Source of the DNA: Pseudomonas fluvialis | GTDB taxonomy: Bacteria > Pseudomonadota > Gammaproteobacteria > Pseudomonadales > Pseudomonadaceae | Assembly (NCBI RefSeq): GCF_002234375.1 | Contig: NZ_NMQV01000003.1 | Span: 1 to 64,000 of the forward strand | Direction: 5' to 3' | Length of the DNA stretch: 64,000 nt | Shown here: positions 1 through 9,500 of the stretch, piece by piece | Layout of the letters: every line of letters starts with the position of its first letter | Numbering within the stretch: position 1 is the first letter of the stretch | Notes under the pieces: model-generated | What the model was told of the DNA's origin: nothing | Databases searched by the model: none | What the model saw: the letters and a program-made list of their open reading frames with translations, nothing else | Program-made: the position numbers and the translations under genes

Positions 1-52
1 GCCACGGAGCGGGCCCTGAGCAGCTTGCTCCGCTCAGGGCCCGCTCCGTGGC
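1..52. repeat. Long perfect inverted repeat at window start
   Basis: The 21-base arms at 1-21 and 32-52 are exact reverse complements, separated by 10 bases (22-31). The stem is very GC-rich and no T-run follows on the plus strand, so it is not a classical plus-strand terminator. It could be a transcription stop for a gene left of the window on either strand, or a REP-like element. The first possible start codon (GTG at 48) of the following small membrane ORF lies inside the right arm. Confidence 0.7.
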
Positions 53-356
53 GATTCCGTTGGCTGTGGGGTTGCTGTGTTCGCTGTTGGCGGCGCTGCT
101 GCCGACGCTGGTGGTGCCGTCGTTTTGGCCGATTTTCGAGGCCTTCGGCGAGCACCTGCCCCTGCTTACTGCGCTTGCGCTGAACTACTACTTGTTGCTC
201 TGGCTGTGGCCGCTGGGTTTTGTCGTGGTGTTCCTCTGCTGGCCGGCGGCGCGACGCCGTGGCTGGGTGCCCTGCCTGACGGGCGTGCTGGGCCTGCTGG
301 CCAGCCTGGTATTGCTGGCTGTGTCGATGTATGGGCCGATCTTCAGTTTGGGCTAG
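48..356 (+). CDS. Small hypothetical membrane protein
   Basis: This is a reading frame of up to 102 residues with about three strongly hydrophobic segments (roughly residues 3-25, 40-65 and 75-98), separated by a basic loop containing ARRRGW. I do not recognise a family. The start is uncertain: GTG at 48 is the first candidate and falls in the right arm of the palindrome, but the frame stays open to base 1, so the gene could begin left of the window. No clear ribosome binding site precedes 48. The composition of long hydrophobic runs suggests a genuine inner-membrane protein. Confidence 0.45.
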   Translation: MAIPLAVGLLCSLLAALLPTLVVPSFWPIFEAFGEHLPLLTALALNYYLLLWLWPLGFVVVFLCWPAARRRGWVPCLTGVLGLLASLVLLAVSMYGPIFSLG

Positions 357-442
357 GGCTTGTAAACCGCCTAGTAGCGGGCCATCGAGGCTGCCCTGAC
401 GATCAGGGATGTCGGCATATTGCGATTCATGGAGGCGCAGGC

Positions 443-730
443 ATGTGGGATGACGGTCGTTTGCTGCTGGCCTTGGGGCTGTTTGCCAGCGGGCTGTATC
501 TGTTGGTGAATCTGCTGTTCTGCCCGTTCAGCGCGCTGCAGCTGGGGCTGGCAGTGGCTTGCCTGCTGGCGGCGTACTGGGTGAAGCCGAGGCGGCGCAG
601 CCTGGGCGAGGTGGCCGACTGGCTGGATGTCCTCGATCTGCTCATCGAGTTGCCTGTACGTGCCGTGCTGGGGCTGCTGCGTGGCGTGGCGCGGTTGCTG
701 CGCGGCGATGTGGGTGGCCTGGATTTGTAG
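443..730 (+). CDS. Small hypothetical membrane protein
   Basis: The product is 95 residues starting at ATG 443, with GGAGG ending about 8 bases upstream, which decides the start over a longer upstream frame. Two hydrophobic segments are visible near residues 5-22 and 28-45, followed by a basic PRRRS stretch and an amphipathic C-terminal region rich in Leu, Val and Arg. I do not recognise the family. It lies between another small membrane ORF and a DUF2628-like gene on the same strand, with about 85-110 bases between each, so these may be a loose group of small envelope proteins. Confidence 0.6.
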   Translation: MWDDGRLLLALGLFASGLYLLVNLLFCPFSALQLGLAVACLLAAYWVKPRRRSLGEVADWLDVLDLLIELPVRAVLGLLRGVARLLRGDVGGLDL

Positions 731-838
731 TGGCGTGTTTCGCGAGCCATGCCCGGTTTGTCTGCTGCGCCTCGCGCAGAATGCGTCGTGCCGGTGATGC
801 CGGCCTTGTCCACCCCGCTGCGCTGCAAGGAGAAACGC

Positions 839-1270
839 GTGAGCCAAGCCAATGTGTATGCCCCGCCCCAGGCGGAATTGTCCAACCGGCAGAACGAGAC
901 CCAGGTCATTGATGCGCTGACGGTGTCTGACGGTTGGAAACGCACCTTCCACTTGCTGGTCAAGGCCGGTGGCCCGCGTTTGCCGAATCTGCAGGCCTTG
1001 AGCGGCGGCGAGCGCTTCAAGGTGAGTTTCAACATTCTGGGGTTCCTCTTCGGGCCTTTCTACTACCTGGCCAAGGGCATGTGGAAAAAGGCGCTTAGCC
1101 TGTTTGCCGCCTGCCTGGCGGTGCTCATTCCGCTGAGCCTGACGTTGGAGTATTTCGGCCTGGATGCACTGGCCAACGCCTTGGGTTATGGCGCTGCTGC
1201 GGTTTTCGCGGTGCGTGCGAATATCGATTACTACAAGAAAGCCTGTCTGGACGATAACGGCTGGTGGTAG
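839..1270 (+). CDS. DUF2628-like membrane protein
   Basis: The product is 143 residues. GTG at 839 is preferred because AAGGAG lies 6 bases upstream; a longer in-frame ATG at 749 has no such site. The N-terminal half is soluble (includes SDGWKRTF and a Gly/Glu-rich stretch). The C-terminal half has a short hydrophobic segment containing FGPFYYLAKGMWKKAL, which is typical of DUF2628 proteins, then two further hydrophobic segments and a cytosolic tail ending in NGWW. The family is thought to be an inner-membrane protein of unknown role. The family match is by motif recall only. Confidence 0.7.
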   Translation: MSQANVYAPPQAELSNRQNETQVIDALTVSDGWKRTFHLLVKAGGPRLPNLQALSGGERFKVSFNILGFLFGPFYYLAKGMWKKALSLFAACLAVLIPLSLTLEYFGLDALANALGYGAAAVFAVRANIDYYKKACLDDNGWW

Positions 1271-1379
1271 TGCGCGCGGCCCGCGCCGCGACGCTCTGCC
1301 ACGTCCGGCAGCAGGCAGCGCTGCCGAGTAGCAGCTATGCTCAGGCAACACCTGTCATGTCGTGTTGCTGGAGCTTGCC

Positions 1380-3014
1380 ATGTTGCGCCTGTTTGCTGAT
1401 CTCGCGTTTCGCTGGAAGATTGCCCTGCCGATCATCGGCCTGGCCGTTTTGCTGCTGTTGACCGGAGGGCTGGGTGTGCGCGGCATCAGCCAGGAGGTGG
1501 AGTCGAGCACGCGGCTGACCGAGCGTTACCTGCCGGCCATCAGTCTGTTGCTGAACGCCGACCGTGACTTGTACCAGGCCTTTGTGGCCGAGCGCAGCCT
1601 GCTTGGTGCAGGTAGCGCGGCACATCTTCAGGCGCTGCGCGATAGCCATGCAGAAAACCTGCAGCAGGCCTATGCACGCGTGCATCAGTATGCCGACTTG
1701 CGTCCAGGCGACGATGCGTTGCGCCTGGTGGCCGCATTTGACCGGGATTTTACCCGTTGGCAGGAGACGTCCCGGCAGGTCTTGCAGCTGTCGCAGAGCG
1801 ATGTGCAGGCAGCCAGCGCCCTGAGCTTTGCGCAAAGCGAAGCGCAGTTCGAGGCCATGCGCGATGCCATCGACAAGCTGGGTGAGCTGGAAGACCAGGC
1901 GGCGGCAGCGGAAGGCCGGGCGGCCATCGAGCGGGGCAAGACCGTGCAGTGGCAGCAGTCACTGCTGGTGGCGCTGGGCCTGTTGGGCTGCCTTGTACTG
2001 GTGCTGGGGTTCCCGCTGCTGGTCACCCGGCCCATGCACCGTCTGTTGCAGCGGATCGAGCAAATTGCCGATGGGGACGGTGATTTGCGGGCGCGTGTCG
2101 AGGTTGCCTCCGCCGATGAGCTGGGTCTTCTGGGGCGTGCGTTCAACCGCTTTCTCGACAAGCTGCAGCCGCTGATTGGCGAAGTAGGCGCGGTGACTGG
2201 TGAGCTGTCGCGCGCGGCCAGCGGCCTGTCGGCGGCGGCGGCGGAGAGCCGCCAGGTGATTCAGGAGGAACACCTGGCGGTAGACCAGGTCACCACCGCC
2301 GCCACGCAGATGAGCGCCGCGGTGCATGAGGTGGCGCGCAATGCGCAGGCGGCCGCCGAGGCGTCCCGTCAGGCGGGTGAGCAGTCGCAAGCGGGTGCCC
2401 AGGCGGTCAATGCGACTATCCAGGCCATGCGCGCCATGGCTCGCGAAGTGGAGCAGGCCCAGGCCAGTATCCACGAGCTGGAAGCGGAAACGGCGAGCAT
2501 TGGTGCGGTGCTGGAGGTGATTCGGGGGATTGCCGAACAAACCAATTTGTTGGCGCTCAACGCCGCCATCGAGGCGGCGCGCGCCGGTGAGCAGGGGCGT
2601 GGCTTTGCTGTGGTGGCTGACGAAGTGCGCGCCCTGGCGGCACGCACGCAGGATTCGACCAAGGACATCCAGTCGCGCATCGAGCGCCTGCAGGGCGGTG
2701 TTCAGCAGGCGGTGCGCGTCATGCAGGCGGGTAGTCAGCAGGCGCGTGCCGGGGTGGAGCAAGCCGCGGGAGTCGACCAGGCACTGGTGTCTACCAATGA
2801 GGCGGTGCAACGCATCAGCGACATGGCTGCACAGATCGCCACGGCCTGTGAGCAGCAGAGCAGTGTGACCGAGGAGATCGCCCGCAATATCAGCGACATC
2901 AATACCTTGTCCAACCGTGCCGCGCAGATGTCCGATGACAGTGCGCAGGCCAGCCAGCAACTGACGGTCACCGCCGAGCAGTTGACGCGCCTGGTGGCGC
3001 GTTTCCGCGTCTAG
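1380..3014 (+). CDS. Methyl-accepting chemotaxis protein
   Basis: The product is 544 residues. ATG 1380 is preferred over an in-frame GTG at 1362 because of the TGGAG upstream and because it puts the first membrane segment at residues 13-33. A periplasmic helical sensor domain (about 35-190) looks like a four-helix-bundle type. The second membrane segment is about 193-215, then a HAMP domain (about 216-268) and a long cytoplasmic coiled coil. The signalling tip at about 386-417 carries the [20 protein letters not shown] core. It should relay ligand binding to CheA/CheW. The ligand cannot be told from sequence. It is tail-to-tail with the DUF3422 gene. Confidence 0.93.
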   Translation: MLRLFADLAFRWKIALPIIGLAVLLLLTGGLGVRGISQEVESSTRLTERYLPAISLLLNADRDLYQAFVAERSLLGAGSAAHLQALRDSHAENLQQAYARVHQYADLRPGDDALRLVAAFDRDFTRWQETSRQVLQLSQSDVQAASALSFAQSEAQFEAMRDAIDKLGELEDQAAAAEGRAAIERGKTVQWQQSLLVALGLLGCLVLVLGFPLLVTRPMHRLLQRIEQIADGDGDLRARVEVASADELGLLGRAFNRFLDKLQPLIGEVGAVTGELSRAASGLSAAAAESRQVIQEEHLAVDQVTTAATQMSAAVHEVARNAQAAAEASRQAGEQSQAGAQAVNATIQAMRAMAREVEQAQASIHELEAETASIGAVLEVIRGIAEQTNLLALNAAIEAARAGEQGRGFAVVADEVRALAARTQDSTKDIQSRIERLQGGVQQAVRVMQAGSQQARAGVEQAAGVDQALVSTNEAVQRISDMAAQIATACEQQSSVTEEIARNISDINTLSNRAAQMSDDSAQASQQLTVTAEQLTRLVARFRV

Positions 3015-3026
3015 TCGGTGGGGGGC

Positions 3027-4337
3027 TCAGCCTTCGCCGAGTTTGAGACGGCGCTTGAGGCGGCGCAGGCTGAACCAGACCAGGCCGATGCATAGTGGCA
3101 CGGCGAGGCCGGTGGCCAGCTGGCTGTCGGCCAGCAGCCCCAGGCTCTTGGCTGATTCCGCAAGATACTTGCACAGGCCGACCAGGTAGTAGCTGATGGC
3201 GGCCACCGACAGGCCTTCGACGGTCTGTTGCAGGCGCAGTTGGGTATGGCTGCGTTTGTCCATGGCCTGCATCAGCTGCTGATTCTGCGTTTCGATGGTC
3301 AGGTCGATCCGCGTGCGCAGCAGCTCGCTGGCCCGCTGCACACGGCGCGCCAGGTCATTCAGGCTTTGCTCGGCGGCTTCGCTGGTCCGCCAGGCCGGCG
3401 TCAGGCGGCGCTGCAGGAACTCGCTGAAGGTCTGCAGGCCAGGGCAGGGCCGCTCGTGCAGTTCGGCCAGACGGTTGCTGATCAGTTCGTGATAGGCGCG
3501 GGTGGCTGAAAAGCGGTAGTTGTGGGTGGCGATCAGTTGCTCGATACCGGCCGCCAGGCTGCCCAGCTCGCCGAGCAGGTGACGTTCGTCGGCCAGGTTC
3601 TGGATCTGGTTGATCTGCTGGATGGCCGTAGCCAGCTGGCGCTCCATGGCCTTGAGCTGCGGAGCCATGGCCTTGGCCTGCGGCAGCGCCAGAAGCAGCA
3701 TCATGCGGTAGGTTTCCATCTCCAGCAGGCTGCGCACCAGACGGCCAGTCTGGCAGGGGTTGAGGCTGCGGTTATGGATCAGCAGGCGTCCGCAGCCGTC
3801 GCTGTGGATGCGATAGGCACTCCACAGGCGGGCCTGGCCATCGCTGACTTCGGCGCTGATCAGGCGTTGTCCCTCAAAGTGCCGGCGCATGTCGTCCGGG
3901 CTGGATTCGCTGGCCGGAGCAGGGTGTATTTCCAGATGGTTGCAGCTGAGTAGTTGGCCGGGCAGCTCGTTGAGCCAGTCGGCCGGCAGCAAGCGGAGGG
4001 CGTTGGCGAGGAAGGGTTCGCTGTCGCTTTGCTTGCTCAGCAGGGTATAGGTGGAGAACTCGGTATGGCGCTCCCAGCGCAGTTCGAAGCCACCGAAGTC
4101 CTGGTAGTAGCAGGAGGATTGCGCGCTGGGTGGCAGGACGGCGTGGCGTTCGCAGAGGCGCAGCAGGTGCTGGTATTCCGCGCCAGGCTGCGCCGGGTCG
4201 GCCAGCAGCACCAGGTGCGACAGGCGCGAAGGGGTGGCCAGCACGGGGAAGGGCCGCGTATGCAGCTCGTTGAACAGTGCTTCGCGCTCGGGATGGAAAC
4301 GCAGTGCAGCGCTACGCGGTAGGGTCAAATCGCTCAT
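3027..4337 (-). CDS. DUF3422 family membrane-anchored protein
   Basis: The product is 436 residues, starting at ATG 4337 (MSDLTLPRS). The longer upstream frame overlaps the preceding dehydrogenase and is rejected. The N-terminal part contains LFNELHTRPFPVL, characteristic of DUF3422, whose members are uncharacterised. A helical middle region follows. Near the C-terminus two hydrophobic segments (from AISYYLVGLC, then LAVPLCIGLVWFSL) are followed by a basic tail RRLKRRLKLGEG, resembling a tail-anchored hairpin with resemblance to some ion-transport accessory proteins. It overlaps the upstream dehydrogenase gene by 26 bases on the same strand, so translational coupling is likely. Confidence 0.85.
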   Translation of the reverse strand: MSDLTLPRSAALRFHPEREALFNELHTRPFPVLATPSRLSHLVLLADPAQPGAEYQHLLRLCERHAVLPPSAQSSCYYQDFGGFELRWERHTEFSTYTLLSKQSDSEPFLANALRLLPADWLNELPGQLLSCNHLEIHPAPASESSPDDMRRHFEGQRLISAEVSDGQARLWSAYRIHSDGCGRLLIHNRSLNPCQTGRLVRSLLEMETYRMMLLLALPQAKAMAPQLKAMERQLATAIQQINQIQNLADERHLLGELGSLAAGIEQLIATHNYRFSATRAYHELISNRLAELHERPCPGLQTFSEFLQRRLTPAWRTSEAAEQSLNDLARRVQRASELLRTRIDLTIETQNQQLMQAMDKRSHTQLRLQQTVEGLSVAAISYYLVGLCKYLAESAKSLGLLADSQLATGLAVPLCIGLVWFSLRRLKRRLKLGEG

Positions 4338-5466
4338 GGGGGCTGTCGGTCGCGGCGTCGGGGTCGCGCATTCTGCCATGCCGGCTGCCTGTGTCGCTGC
4401 ACTGTGCTGCCTGCGACCTGCTGTCGCGGTAGTGCCGGGCGCTGGCACGCAATGTCTGGCGCAGGTCAGGCCAGACCAGTTGGCGGGCCTGCAGCTCGGC
4501 CTGTAGTGGGGTGCAGTCGTAGCGCTCGCGACGTATGAAGGCCAGGCTTTCCCGGCGGCTATGCAGTAAACGCTCGGCGCCGGGCAGGCGGAGCAGTGCG
4601 GCGAGCAGGCCCATGGGGACGTATCGGCTGGGCGCCGCTACGTCAAGCTCCTCGGCGAGCAGGGCGAGCAGTTCGCCCAGGCTGGGGCTGTGCGGGTCAA
4701 GGGCGAGCAGCTCGCTGCCGTTGGCCAGTGGTCGCTCGACCAGGCTGGCCAATAGCGCGACGAGCAGGTCGACGCTGATCAGTGGCAGCCAATGTGCCGG
4801 GCTGCCGGGTATGCCATGCAGGCGCCCCTGGGCCAGGTTGTCGAGTAGTTCGTAGAGTGGCTGGCTGGGATTGAGATGGCCGCTCTGGCTGTGGCCGCAC
4901 AGGGTGCCGGGGTGGACCACGTTGTAGGGCACTTGCAGCTGGCGGGCCAGGGCGCAGCTCTGGTAGTGGGCTTGTAGCTTGCTGGCCTCATAGGTGCCGG
5001 CGCGCCGGTACAGCCTGTCCCAGTCGCTGTGTGCGGGGTGCTGCGGATCGATGCCCAGTTCGGCCAGGTGTGCCGGGTTGCCCAGCATGAAGCCGCCGAC
5101 CAATAGCAGGCGGGCCTGCAGGCGGCTGGCCAGCTGGGTCAGGGCCAGGCTGCCGGCGACATTGCAGCGTTCGGCCTGCTCGCGCGGCAGGCCCCAGGCA
5201 AACTGCGCGCCGAGATGGATGATCTGGCTGATGCCGCGTGCGAGCAACGGGGGCTCATCAAGCCCCAGCCCGGGGTGCTGCAAATCACCGGCGAGTGCGT
5301 GCAGGTGCGCGGGGTTGCCGCCGCGTGCCTGGCACTGTGCGCGCAGTGCCGGCAGTTGCCCGGGTTGCCGCAGCAGCAGGTAGAGCGAGTGTCCCTGGCG
5401 GCTGAGGGTGGCGGTCAGCCAGCTGCCGATGAAGCCACTGGCGCCGCTGATGAGAAGATTGGCCAT
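4312..5466 (-). CDS. NAD-dependent epimerase/dehydratase (extended SDR)
   Basis: The product is 384 residues. It opens with a Rossmann fold motif GASGFIGSWL at residues 8-17, and the SDR catalytic pair is visible as YEASK, with a preceding RAGT. A substrate-binding C-terminal half follows. The last roughly 35 residues (rich in Ser, Arg, Asp) look like an unstructured extension. AGGAAAA lies just upstream of ATG 5466. The substrate is unknown; the family acts on nucleotide sugars, steroids or similar carbonyls. It is divergent from a MerR gene across 76 bases holding a perfect dyad, so regulation by that MerR is likely. Confidence 0.85.
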   Translation of the reverse strand: MANLLISGASGFIGSWLTATLSRQGHSLYLLLRQPGQLPALRAQCQARGGNPAHLHALAGDLQHPGLGLDEPPLLARGISQIIHLGAQFAWGLPREQAERCNVAGSLALTQLASRLQARLLLVGGFMLGNPAHLAELGIDPQHPAHSDWDRLYRRAGTYEASKLQAHYQSCALARQLQVPYNVVHPGTLCGHSQSGHLNPSQPLYELLDNLAQGRLHGIPGSPAHWLPLISVDLLVALLASLVERPLANGSELLALDPHSPSLGELLALLAEELDVAAPSRYVPMGLLAALLRLPGAERLLHSRRESLAFIRRERYDCTPLQAELQARQLVWPDLRQTLRASARHYRDSRSQAAQCSDTGSRHGRMRDPDAATDSPHERFDPTA

Positions 5467-5506
5467 GTGCGTTTTCCTGTGTTGGGAAGCATCGCCGGGG
5501 AGCCTA

Positions 5507-5530
5507 AACTGTCGAGTCAGATCGACAGTT
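5507..5530. promoter_or_regulatory. Dyad operator between SDR and merR-type gene
   Basis: Nine-base arms AACTGTCGA (5507-5515) and TCGACAGTT (5522-5530) are perfect inverted repeats separated by 6 bases. The dyad ends immediately before the AAGGAG ribosome binding site of the MerR-type gene and lies about 40 bases upstream of the divergent dehydrogenase start. Position and symmetry fit a MerR-family operator controlling both genes. The assignment to this MerR protein is inference. Confidence 0.65.
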
Positions 5531-5542
5531 AAGGAGTGTCTG

Positions 5543-5938
5543 ATGCGAGTTGCCGACGTGGAGAGGGCCTCCGGGCTGAGTCGCCATACCCTGCGCTTCT
5601 ATGAGGCTCGCGGGCTGATCGCCGCACCGCAGCGGGCGGCCAATAACTACCGGATCTATCCGCCGCAGGTGCTGGAGCAGCTGGCGTTCATCCGCGAGAC
5701 GCAGGGCATGGGCTTTAGCCTGGAGGAAATCGGCGAACTGCTGCGCTTGCGCCGAGAGGCACGCCTGGATTGCGCGCAGGGGGCGTTGTTGCTGCAGGGC
5801 AAGCTGCAGGAGGTGGAGCAGCGCTTGCGCCAGTTGCGTCGTTTGCGCAATTACCTACGTGCTGAACGTGATCGTCTGCGCGACAGTGCGTTGGCGCATG
5901 GCCTGCCGCTGGCGCCTGAACTGCAGCGGCGCCGCTGA
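5543..5938 (+). CDS. MerR family transcriptional regulator
   Basis: The product is 131 residues from ATG 5543, with AAGGAG 6 bases upstream. The N-terminal winged helix-turn-helix is typical of MerR proteins: RVADVERASGLSRHTLRFYE, then the wing with NNYRIYPP and the helix EQLAFIRETQGMGFSLEEI. A C-terminal coiled coil (about residues 80-115) would dimerise it. A single Cys near residue 78 is present, but there is no metal-binding Cys pair at the C-terminus, so it is probably not a metal sensor of the CueR/ZntR kind. It likely regulates itself and the divergent dehydrogenase gene. Confidence 0.88.
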   Translation: MRVADVERASGLSRHTLRFYEARGLIAAPQRAANNYRIYPPQVLEQLAFIRETQGMGFSLEEIGELLRLRREARLDCAQGALLLQGKLQEVEQRLRQLRRLRNYLRAERDRLRDSALAHGLPLAPELQRRR

Positions 5939-5976
5939 GACCTGCGCCGGGAGGGCCTGGGGCTTTTTACCGCCGG

Positions 5977-6372
5977 CTAGAGGTTGGGCTTGTAGGCGCA
6001 GTAGCCGGGGCGCGGGCCGATGCGCGGGTGGTTGCGACAGGTGTCCGGACGCTTGTCATAGACGGTGCACAGGCGGGTCTTGCGGTCCAGGTAGAGGCAG
6101 TCGTTGTTGCTCATGCGGGTGAGCGTGAAGATGCCGCTTTTCTGGTGAAAACGCTCGATCACGCCATCCTTCTGCAGGCGTTTGGCGATGTTTTTCAGCG
6201 GCTCGCCGCGTTCGAATTCATCGACCAGGCCGAGGCGGATCAGGTCGCTGAGGCGTGCCTCGACCGGCATGGTGCAGCAGCTGGAGATGCAGCTGTGGCA
6301 CATGCTTTTCTCGTAGCGAATCCAGGTTTCGGTGCGATCGAGGTCGGCGCCGAGAATCAGCAGGGGTTTCAT
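5977..6372 (-). CDS. YkgJ family cysteine-cluster protein
   Basis: The product is 131 residues. Eight cysteines are arranged as in the YkgJ zinc/iron-chelating family: CHSCISSCC near residues 25-33, then NNDCLYL, RLCTVY, DTCRNHP and GYCAYK in the second half. Such clusters bind zinc or an iron-sulfur centre; the biological role is not established. The gene is convergent with the merR-type gene (38 bases between stops). ATG 6372 gives the conserved N-terminus MKPLLILG. Confidence 0.85.
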   Translation of the reverse strand: MKPLLILGADLDRTETWIRYEKSMCHSCISSCCTMPVEARLSDLIRLGLVDEFERGEPLKNIAKRLQKDGVIERFHQKSGIFTLTRMSNNDCLYLDRKTRLCTVYDKRPDTCRNHPRIGPRPGYCAYKPNL

Positions 6373-6521
6373 GGCGTGGGTCGTGGCGGTGGTGAGGGGC
6401 GCGCATCATAACCAGCCGCTGCCGGGCTGCCCAGTACGCTCCGTCAGGCGCGGCTTGCTGGACAGCGTTGTGTCCGTCACGTCTCTGGCAAGCGTCTGTG
6501 GGTTGTCGACAGGCGGCTGGA

Positions 6522-6527
6522 TATACT
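6522..6527 (+). promoter_or_regulatory. Possible -10 element before DUF2339 gene
   Basis: TATACT at 6522-6527 is the only good -10 match in the 187-base gap before ATG 6560. No well-spaced -35 hexamer is visible; TTGTCG at 6503-6508 is only 13 bases away. This is a weak call. Confidence 0.3.
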
Positions 6528-6559
6528 CGCCGCCGGCAGGGACAGGGGAGTGCCACGCG

Positions 6560-9500
6560 ATGCAATGGATTTTCATGCTGATAGGACTGGTGCTGGGTGC
6601 CAGTATCGGCGAGTCATTTTCCGCCGGGCTGTTTGGCATCCTGTTCGGCCTTGGGCTGGCGCAAGCCTTGCAACAGCGTCAGCTGCAGGCCGCCAACAGC
6701 GCGCTGCACAAGGAGCTGCAGCAGCTTGGCCAGCGCCTGAAGCGTCTGGAACAGGACGCAGCAGCGCCAGCCGAGCCGCTAGCACAGGCCGCCAGGCCCG
6801 CGCAGCCGGCGTCGCAGGTTGCCGAGCCGCCCATGCCGGCTGCGTCTGCGCCTGAAACTGCCGCGGTGCCGGCTGACGAGGCGCTGCAGTTCAGTCTCGA
6901 TGAGATTAGCCCGGCAGCCGAACCCGTCAGCCCGGCCAACAGCCAGCCGCTGCCAGAGCGTATCTGGCGCGCCGCCCCGGCAGCCCCTGAACCTGCTGCG
7001 CCGCGTGCTCCCGCGCCGGTTGCCGCGCCGCGCGAGCCGGGTTTCCTGGTGCAGGCCTGGGGCTGGGCCCGTGACTGGTTACTGGGTGGCAACACGGTGC
7101 TGCGTGTCGGCCTGCTGCTGCTGTTCCTCGGCCTGGCCTTCCTGTTGCGCTATGCCACGGAGGGCATGGTGGTGCCCGTGGCGCTGCGTTACAGCGCAGT
7201 GGCCGCCAGCGCCCTGGCCCTGCTCGGCCTCGGCTGGTGGCTGCGCTTGCGGCGCCCCGGCTATGCCTTGTTGCTGCAAGGCACCGGGGTGGCGGTGTTG
7301 TACCTGACCATCTTTGCCGCCTTGCGTCTGCATCCGCTGCTCGATAGCCAGCCGGCCTTTGCCCTGCTGGTGCTGGTGACGGCCTCTGCCTGTGTGCTCG
7401 CGGTGGCACAGAATGCCCAGGGCCTGGCGGTGGCGGCGGCATTGGGCGGCTTTGCCGCGCCAATCCTTACCTCCAGCGGCAGCGGCAATCATGTCGCGTT
7501 GTTCAGCTATTTCCTCCTGCTCAATGCCGGGATTCTTTCGGTGGCCTGGTTCAAGGCCTGGCGACTGCTCAACTTGGTCGGTTTTGTCGGCACTTTCGGT
7601 ATCGGCCTGGCCTGGGGCTGGCGCTCCTACCAGCCGGAGCTGTTGTGGAGCAGTGAACCCTTCCTGGTGGCGTTTTTCCTGATCTATGTGCTGATCGGCC
7701 TGCTGTTCACCCGGCGTAGCCTGCGCCAGGCCGGCGAAGCCCCGCAGGAGCGTGAGGCGCTGTTGCGCTGGTCGCTGGGGCGTACCGATTATGTGGATGC
7801 CACGGCAATGTTCGGCCCGCCTCTGGTGGGCTTTGCCCTGCAGGTGGGCCTGGTGCGGCATATCGAGTTTGCCGTGGCCTTCAGTGCCCTGGCACTCGGC
7901 GGCTTCTACCTGCTGCTGGCGCTTTGGCTGCGCCAGCGGGCCGGAGCGCGGGCGCTGTTGCTCACCGAAACCTGCCTGGCGCTGGGGGTGATCTTTGCCA
8001 GCCTGGCCATTCCGCTGGGCCTGGATGCGCAGTGGACTTCGGCGGCCTGGGCGGTCGAGGGCGCCGGTATCTACTGGCTCGGCCTGCGTCAGCAGCGCCG
8101 TCTGGCCCGGTTGTTTGCCCTGCTGCTGCAACTGGCGGCCAGCCTGGCCTATCTGTCTACCCTCGGCCTGGCCAGCCAGACCGTGTTGGCCGGTTCGGCG
8201 CTGGGCGCCGCCATGCTGGCCGGCGCCTGGCTATGCAGCTATGGGTTGTTGCGTCGTCACCAGGCTGCGCTGCCGCTGTGGCCTTGGGAGGCGCGTTTGC
8301 AGCCCTGGCTGGCGCTGGCCGGCCTGCTGTGTGCCTACCTGATCGCGCCACTCCTGTTATCCGCCGATTTCACCGCCATGGCCTGGGCACTGGGCGGCCT
8401 GCTGACCCTGCTGCTGGGCCTGCGCCTGCGCGCCCGAGTCTTCCTCTGCGCAGCGTTTGCCGTGCAGTTGCTGGGTGGCGTGTTGTTCGTCGGCCAGCTG
8501 GATGGGGCCAGCAGCGGCCAGGGCATGCTGGCTTCGGGCTGGAGCGGCTTGTTGCTCAGCCTGCTGATCGGCCTGGCGCTGATTGGCAGCATGCTGCTGG
8601 CCTCGCGTGATGCCCTGGTGCGTGAGGACCGTCGGCTGTTGCGCGGTCTGGCGCTGGTGCTGCTGGCCGGCCTGTTGCTGATCAACCTGGCGGTGTTGTT
8701 CGTCTTGCCCTGGCGTACGGCCTGTGCGGTTTGGGCTGGCAACGGTCTGGTGATTCTCTGGCTGGCCCTGCGTCTGCAGCAGCGCGCGGCCTTTGTATTT
8801 GCCCTGCTGCTGCAGGGCGTGGCGGGTTGCAGTTTCTTCCTTGCCGCGCCGCTCTGGCAGGTGGCCGGTCAGGCTGAAGCGGCAGCGCTGGCCCACGCCG
8901 GCTTCTGGACGCCGGCGCTGCTGGGTCTGGCGGCGCTGCTGGGGGCCTGGCGCTTGTGGCGGGAAAATCAGCACGGACAGGCCGCCGAGTGGCGCGTCAG
9001 CCTGCTGCAGCTGTCCTGGCTGTTGCTGGCCTGGGGCCTGGCCTGGTGGGTGTTCGCCTGGGTCAGCGAGATTGACCGGCTGTTTAGTGGTGCAGCACAA
9101 AGCAGCGCGTTGCTCGCCCTGGCGGCGGCCTGTGCGGCGCTGGCCGGCTGGTTGGCCGGGCGCCTGCGCTGGGCCGAGCTGGGCCTGGCCAGCCTGCTGC
9201 TGGTGCCGGCAGCCTGGGCCATCCTGGCGGGCGCGGCGCATGCGCTGTACCAGCCGGCTGCCGCCTGGGGCTGGCTGGCCTGGCTGGCGGTCGGCGTGGT
9301 GCATATGCGCAACCTGCGTCAGCTGGCCACGCAATTGCCGGGTGGCGCGTGCAGTGCTGCGCATGTGCTGGGTCTGTGGCTGCTGTTGCTGGTGCCGACG
9401 CTGCAGCTGCGCTACCTGCTGATGCAGTTGGCCGAACAATACAACGCCTGGCGCTGGCTGGGCTGGGCGCTGCTACCGAGCCTCTACCTGCTGTGGGTGG

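Noticed and set aside
371-1351. Long minus-strand ORF opposite the small membrane genes
   Set aside because: His/Arg/Gln-rich low-complexity product typical of an antisense shadow in high-GC DNA; the plus-strand genes have ribosome sites and recognisable families.
7079-9439. Minus-strand ORFs opposite the DUF2339 gene
   Set aside because: Gln/Arg/Gly-rich products mirror the Leu/Ala codons of the real membrane protein; no motif or start site.
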